DNA from: Acanthaster planci
Taxonomy: Eukaryota > Echinodermata > Asteroidea > Valvatida > Acanthasteridae
DNA length: 64,000 nt
Reading direction: 5' to 3'
NCBI RefSeq assembly: GCF_001949145.1
Contig: NW_019091372.1
Location: 1,960,515-2,024,514, forward strand
The position numbers were made by a program, and so were the translations under genes. Of this stretch, positions 60,101 to 64,000 are shown in pieces; positions within the stretch are counted from its first letter, which is position 1; each line of letters starts with the position of its first letter. A model generated the notes under the pieces. That model was given only the letters and a program-made list of their open reading frames with translations, made no database searches and was not told where the DNA came from.

Positions 60101-62335
60101 GCATGCGTCAGTCAGGCATCCTGCACTAAAACCACACCTGCGGCTGACTGCACATTTGTGCATTCGTCTCCTTGGGTTTTTTTTTCCCGTACCCGTCTTC
60201 CGTAATTTTCCGACACCATGCACTGAATTATCCCCACCTCAGAATGGGCCAGAGTACATATCAAAGAGGTTTACACGTATGTCCCCCCATTCCGTGTGAC
60301 ATTTCTCGCTGATTCTGTGCCAGCTGAATACAGAATCTTCCCTGTAATTCATGCCTACCCCCCGGGAGGCTCCCTTGACAAGCGACCACAGAACATGAAT
60401 GGTTTCTGACAGCAAAACATCCGCAGACTTCAGCACAACAGGAAAGGGCTACACCACCACCGCCTTCAATGAAAAAGAATCACCGGTGATCCCCTCTTCC
60501 GGTAAACATCCTGTTCGCCAGCATCCAAAATGAGTTTGAGATCAAGACGAGACGTTCCTCTTTTGTTTGGCTTGTTCGACATAAGCTACACTCCAGCTCG
60601 GTGATTTGCAGTGTTGTGCCAACTTTAAACAACAGAGTCACTCGAAGCATCCAGCCTCCAATCCACCCATGCAAGAATACAGGCTTTTACCTCGTGCCTT
60701 TATGTTTGCACTGTGCAGTCTATGCATGGATAGACATATGGCACACTGAGGCAGACTCTTCCCAAACCACAACAAATTCCTCGGATGTTTAGGCAGTGAT
60801 GCAGGTCCCACTGCTTTTCAAAGTCCAAGTTTGAGAGTCCTCCCTCTTGGCATGACCAGACTTGACCCACTTCCAACACAAACTGGCAGGCCAAATCCAA
60901 GGGGGAAAATGAATGCCGACAACAACAACTATGCTGGTTACCAATTAAAACAGGAAACACCACACAAAAATGCATCAGCTATTTATATTTGCCGGGTACT
61001 CTGCAGTAAAACACAACCTTTTTTTTTACCATAACAACCATGCAAGTTTTAAATAAATGCAGTATTTCTCAAAGTCATCCACAGCTGGCAAGTAGCAGAC
61101 GTCAGATGCAAAACTATTCAGGCTGAGCCATCCATTTCTCTGACGATCATCCTCCACGCACTGGAGTTCCAAGCCGCTCACCTCACACTTGTACTAACCC
61201 GTGGATTACCGGCATAAATGTAATCCTCGTTGAAAAGACAGATGGGCAACCCCCATCTAAGCAGGCTTCAGCGGTTCACTTAGATTACCGACTGCTGCAA
61301 AAATGTACGCTCATCACCAGGGCCGTTTACACCGAGCCACTGCCCGAGTTTCAATTAATAACATGCAGTTGGTGTCGCAATGCCGGTACAATCACCACTG
61401 GCGGAGCAGTTACCATACCATGTTAATTGATTCCTCCCTTGATGATTCCCTTGATGATAAACAAAAAAAAGGGAGATTACCAGGCGGTTGAAGCTGCAGT
61501 GCTGAATACCAGACATTCCCAGGTTGGCAAACAGTTGCATACATGTACTGTGTATTGCTGAGCAGTTAGGAATACCGGTACCCTGCTTGTCCTTAATATC
61601 CCCTGTGCACAGATGGTCTTTTTGGACAGCATTAATTACATTTCTAGTCTTCCTGACATTGTAAGCAGCCGGTTTCCACGGGTGGTTGCCCGTTGAAGTG
61701 TGGCGAGTCAGGCTAGAGAGACAAGAGGGAAGAAATGATGCTATGTAACCGCGGATACGTCGGCTAGCTAATAATTCAAGAAAGAAAAAGAAGAAAAAAA
61801 AACCTTGTTATGTCGTTGGGCCGTCACAAGACAGCATGTGCTCGATTACACACGGATGGTTTGGTGTTAATACTAACATGCGCCACGCTTGCCTGCGTTG
61901 TGGGCATGCAGGCGTCGACGTCCCACTCGCAGTACACAACGCCAACAAGCAATGTCAACGGTTGTCAACTGACGATCTCACAAAGGGTGTGTATACTTCA
62001 ATGCCGGCATTCAGTGCCTGGTGCACCAGGGACGTGTAGTTAGACTTGCCTCAAGGCTGCTGTTTTTCAAAACCTTTCTCATACAAATCACATGCTGGAA
62101 ACAGTTTCAGAGTGCTGCCAAGTTGACAAAATTTGCCAAATATAGAATGTACATGTACTGTACATGTCTATTTGCTTTTGCTAACAGGTTACCAGCCAAA
62201 AAGGTATGTACCAGTAACACAGTATGTATATTGTGACTGGTAGTCTGCCAAGTTTTGCTTTGAACTTGATGGCTCTAATAGCAGAATGACTGTATGTCAT
62301 GGCACCAGTTGAGAATACCAATTAGGAGTTACCTG
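57156..62335. other. Non-coding stretch, no gene seen
   Basis: No exon or clear element was recognised. There is a short TATATATATATA run at about 59063-59074. Confidence 0.5.
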
Positions 62336-62339
62336 TTAA

Positions 62340-62530
62340 CCCCTTCATGCCGGGATTCTTTTGACTGCGACTGCTGGGCTGTGGTATGCGCAGTAAGCAA
62401 AAACCCTATCCAGCAGCAGGTCCACATTGAAACCGCAGGTGCATGTTGAACAGAACATGTACATGTATGTGTGGTATGCACTAATCCTCACACAGAGCCA
62501 CAGCATTTGCTATCTCCTGGCTAGAAGGGG
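62340..62530. mobile_element. piggyBac-like MITE (191 bp) with TTAA target duplication
   Basis: TTAA flanks both ends (62336-62339 and 62531-62534). The left end is CCCCTTCATGCCGGGA and the right end, read on the minus strand, is CCCCTTCTAGCCAGGA. TTAA flanks with ends beginning CCC are typical of piggyBac elements. There is no coding capacity, so it is non-autonomous. Confidence 0.78.
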
Positions 62531-62534
62531 TTAA

Positions 62535-64000
62535 GCGGAACTCATGTTTTTAATGTTTACATGTACAATTCTCCGGGACTTCAGCTAAGCACTGAAAGAC
62601 AAACCATTTTGGTTAGGAGCCTGTTTCCAGAGGGCATTCTCTGAAAAGGTCTAAAGAAGAATGTAGAACGGCATGTGGGACACAGAAATCCGTCTATGAT
62701 CCAGCCATGAAACGAGGCTACCATGTCTACCCTCCGTCTCCAGCGTCAGTCACACAAACCCCCGGGGGGCGGGGGGTTTGGGAGAGAGCGCAGTGCACTC
62801 CGTAAACACCCTCTGGGGTCGGGGGGCCGACGCAGCACTCATAATCCCTTGGATTAAAATCCGCCCCAGCTTGTCTTTCCGAAATGCAAAACGTTTTTTC
62901 ATTACCGGCCAAGAAGAAATGAGATTACAAAACGAACGGCGGGAACAGTGCCTGTGCCACGGCCCATATCTCGAAAGTGTCTTTAGTCATTTTGGGGGTG
63001 GAATTCTTAGAGCAACCTGGAGCAAGTTTGCGATCTAAATCACCAATGTTGTGAGGAGGAATTTCAATCACATATCAACTGATCTGTGGTGCAAAACAAG
63101 ATTAATACACGGCACCGCCAGAACAAAGGGCAAAAGCGTACATAATGAATGTACTTCCACTCGTCCAGTATGCATTCATGTACCATAGTTAATTTACCGT
63201 TGTATATTTACACATATAAAAAGGAAATAGTCAAGGACATGTAAGCAAGCACAATGGATCCCCTTTTGACATTTAACATGGCACAAAATTGTTTACTTTA
63301 CAGTCAGCCTTTGCACCACATCTGTATTGCATTTTTGATCTAATTTCGCCTGTCCCAGTTTCTGCAATGATATTTCCATTTTGCTGACCCAATTTCGCTT
63401 CAACCCAGTGTTCTGTTTTACTTTTCAAAAATAATTGCTGGGGGCCGGACATTGTGGCATGCATTTTTGCATCGTGAGAACGATCTGGGGGAATGTTGGG
63501 CTCGGAGCAGGCATACCGGCAAGTCGAACGGATGAAAACTGTGCCGTTAATATGTAGGTCACTGGACGCTAAGCTAATTACGCGTCCAGACCTGACACGG
63601 TGGAAGGGACGGCCCAATCGCCCAGACACGGACGTGAATATTCATGGGAGCATTTCTCCCTAAATATGCAGAGTGCAGGAGACGCACCAGCCTGTGGCGT
63701 GTGAAGGGGTGTCTGAAATTGCGGGCCGGGGGGGGGCTTCACACGTGTAGGCAGCCCCGTAAGCTTCCAAGAAAATTGAAATGACCTAAACTAGTTGGAC
63801 ATCTGCTGTGTGGAGCCTTTCTGAATCCTTCCATTGTGCAGGAGCCTACGGCACATTTTTTTACATTAATTTTCAAGGAGCATCAAGCCCCATGTAAAGT
63901 AACAGTGGCTGGGCTCTGCCTGCTTCAATCCTGCAAAATAGTCTGAAATCTTCAAATGGATTCTAGTTAACCTGTTATATTAACCCTGACCCCCCCCCCC
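62535..64000. other. Non-coding stretch to the window end, no gene seen
   Basis: No exon was recognised. The window ends in a C homopolymer. The 118-codon minus-strand frame at 63629-63273 has no family match. Confidence 0.5.

Overview
This window looks like a piece of a large, intron-rich animal nuclear genome. Coding DNA is sparse: eight short exons with clean GT-AG borders, separated by long introns. The rest is non-coding sequence with homopolymer runs, many ACATGTAC-type words, minisatellites and short terminal-inverted-repeat (TIR) elements. The protein is very close to liprin-alpha of bilaterians, but the repeats are not ones I recognise from vertebrates. A marine invertebrate, perhaps an invertebrate deuterostome such as a cephalochordate, hemichordate or echinoderm, is the best guess. 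The taxon is an inference only.

The one gene I can support is liprin-alpha (PPFIA / syd-2 family), on the minus strand. Eight exons run from 18178 (upstream) to 1313 (downstream) and give 391 uninterrupted codons of the N-terminal coiled-coil scaffold. They start at the conserved [10 protein letters not shown] segment and end at the conserved [12 protein letters not shown] segment. All joins are phase 0. The first coding exon(s) and the 3' part, including the SAM domains, are not in the window. The 3' part lies beyond position 1. The 5' part presumably lies beyond 64000 or was too short for me to recognise.

Layout: 1-4927 holds six closely spaced exons. 4928-16850 is an 11.9-kb intron with an assembly gap (5693-5861), a tandem repeat near 12.9 kb, a 219-bp direct duplication, a 31-bp minisatellite and a ~1.1-kb TIR element. 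16851-18178 holds two exons. From 18179 to 64000 I find no convincing exon on either strand. This ~45.8 kb is probably the long 5' intron (or upstream flank) of liprin-alpha. It carries several non-autonomous DNA transposons with readable TIRs and, for most, target-site duplications: PIF/Harbinger-like, hAT-like, and two TTAA-flanked families. It also carries a three-copy TIR family, tRNA-derived SINE heads, perfect hairpins, a 108-bp tandem duplication and a compact cluster of RFX X-box motifs near 33 kb that may mark an enhancer.

There is no sign of an operon, CRISPR array, prokaryotic gene, rRNA gene, intact tRNA gene or intact autonomous transposon gene. Most open frames outside the eight exons look like chance frames. 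No exotic new system is evident. The most interesting points are the all-phase-0 exon architecture, the X-box cluster in the long intron and the recent small duplications and mobile elements.
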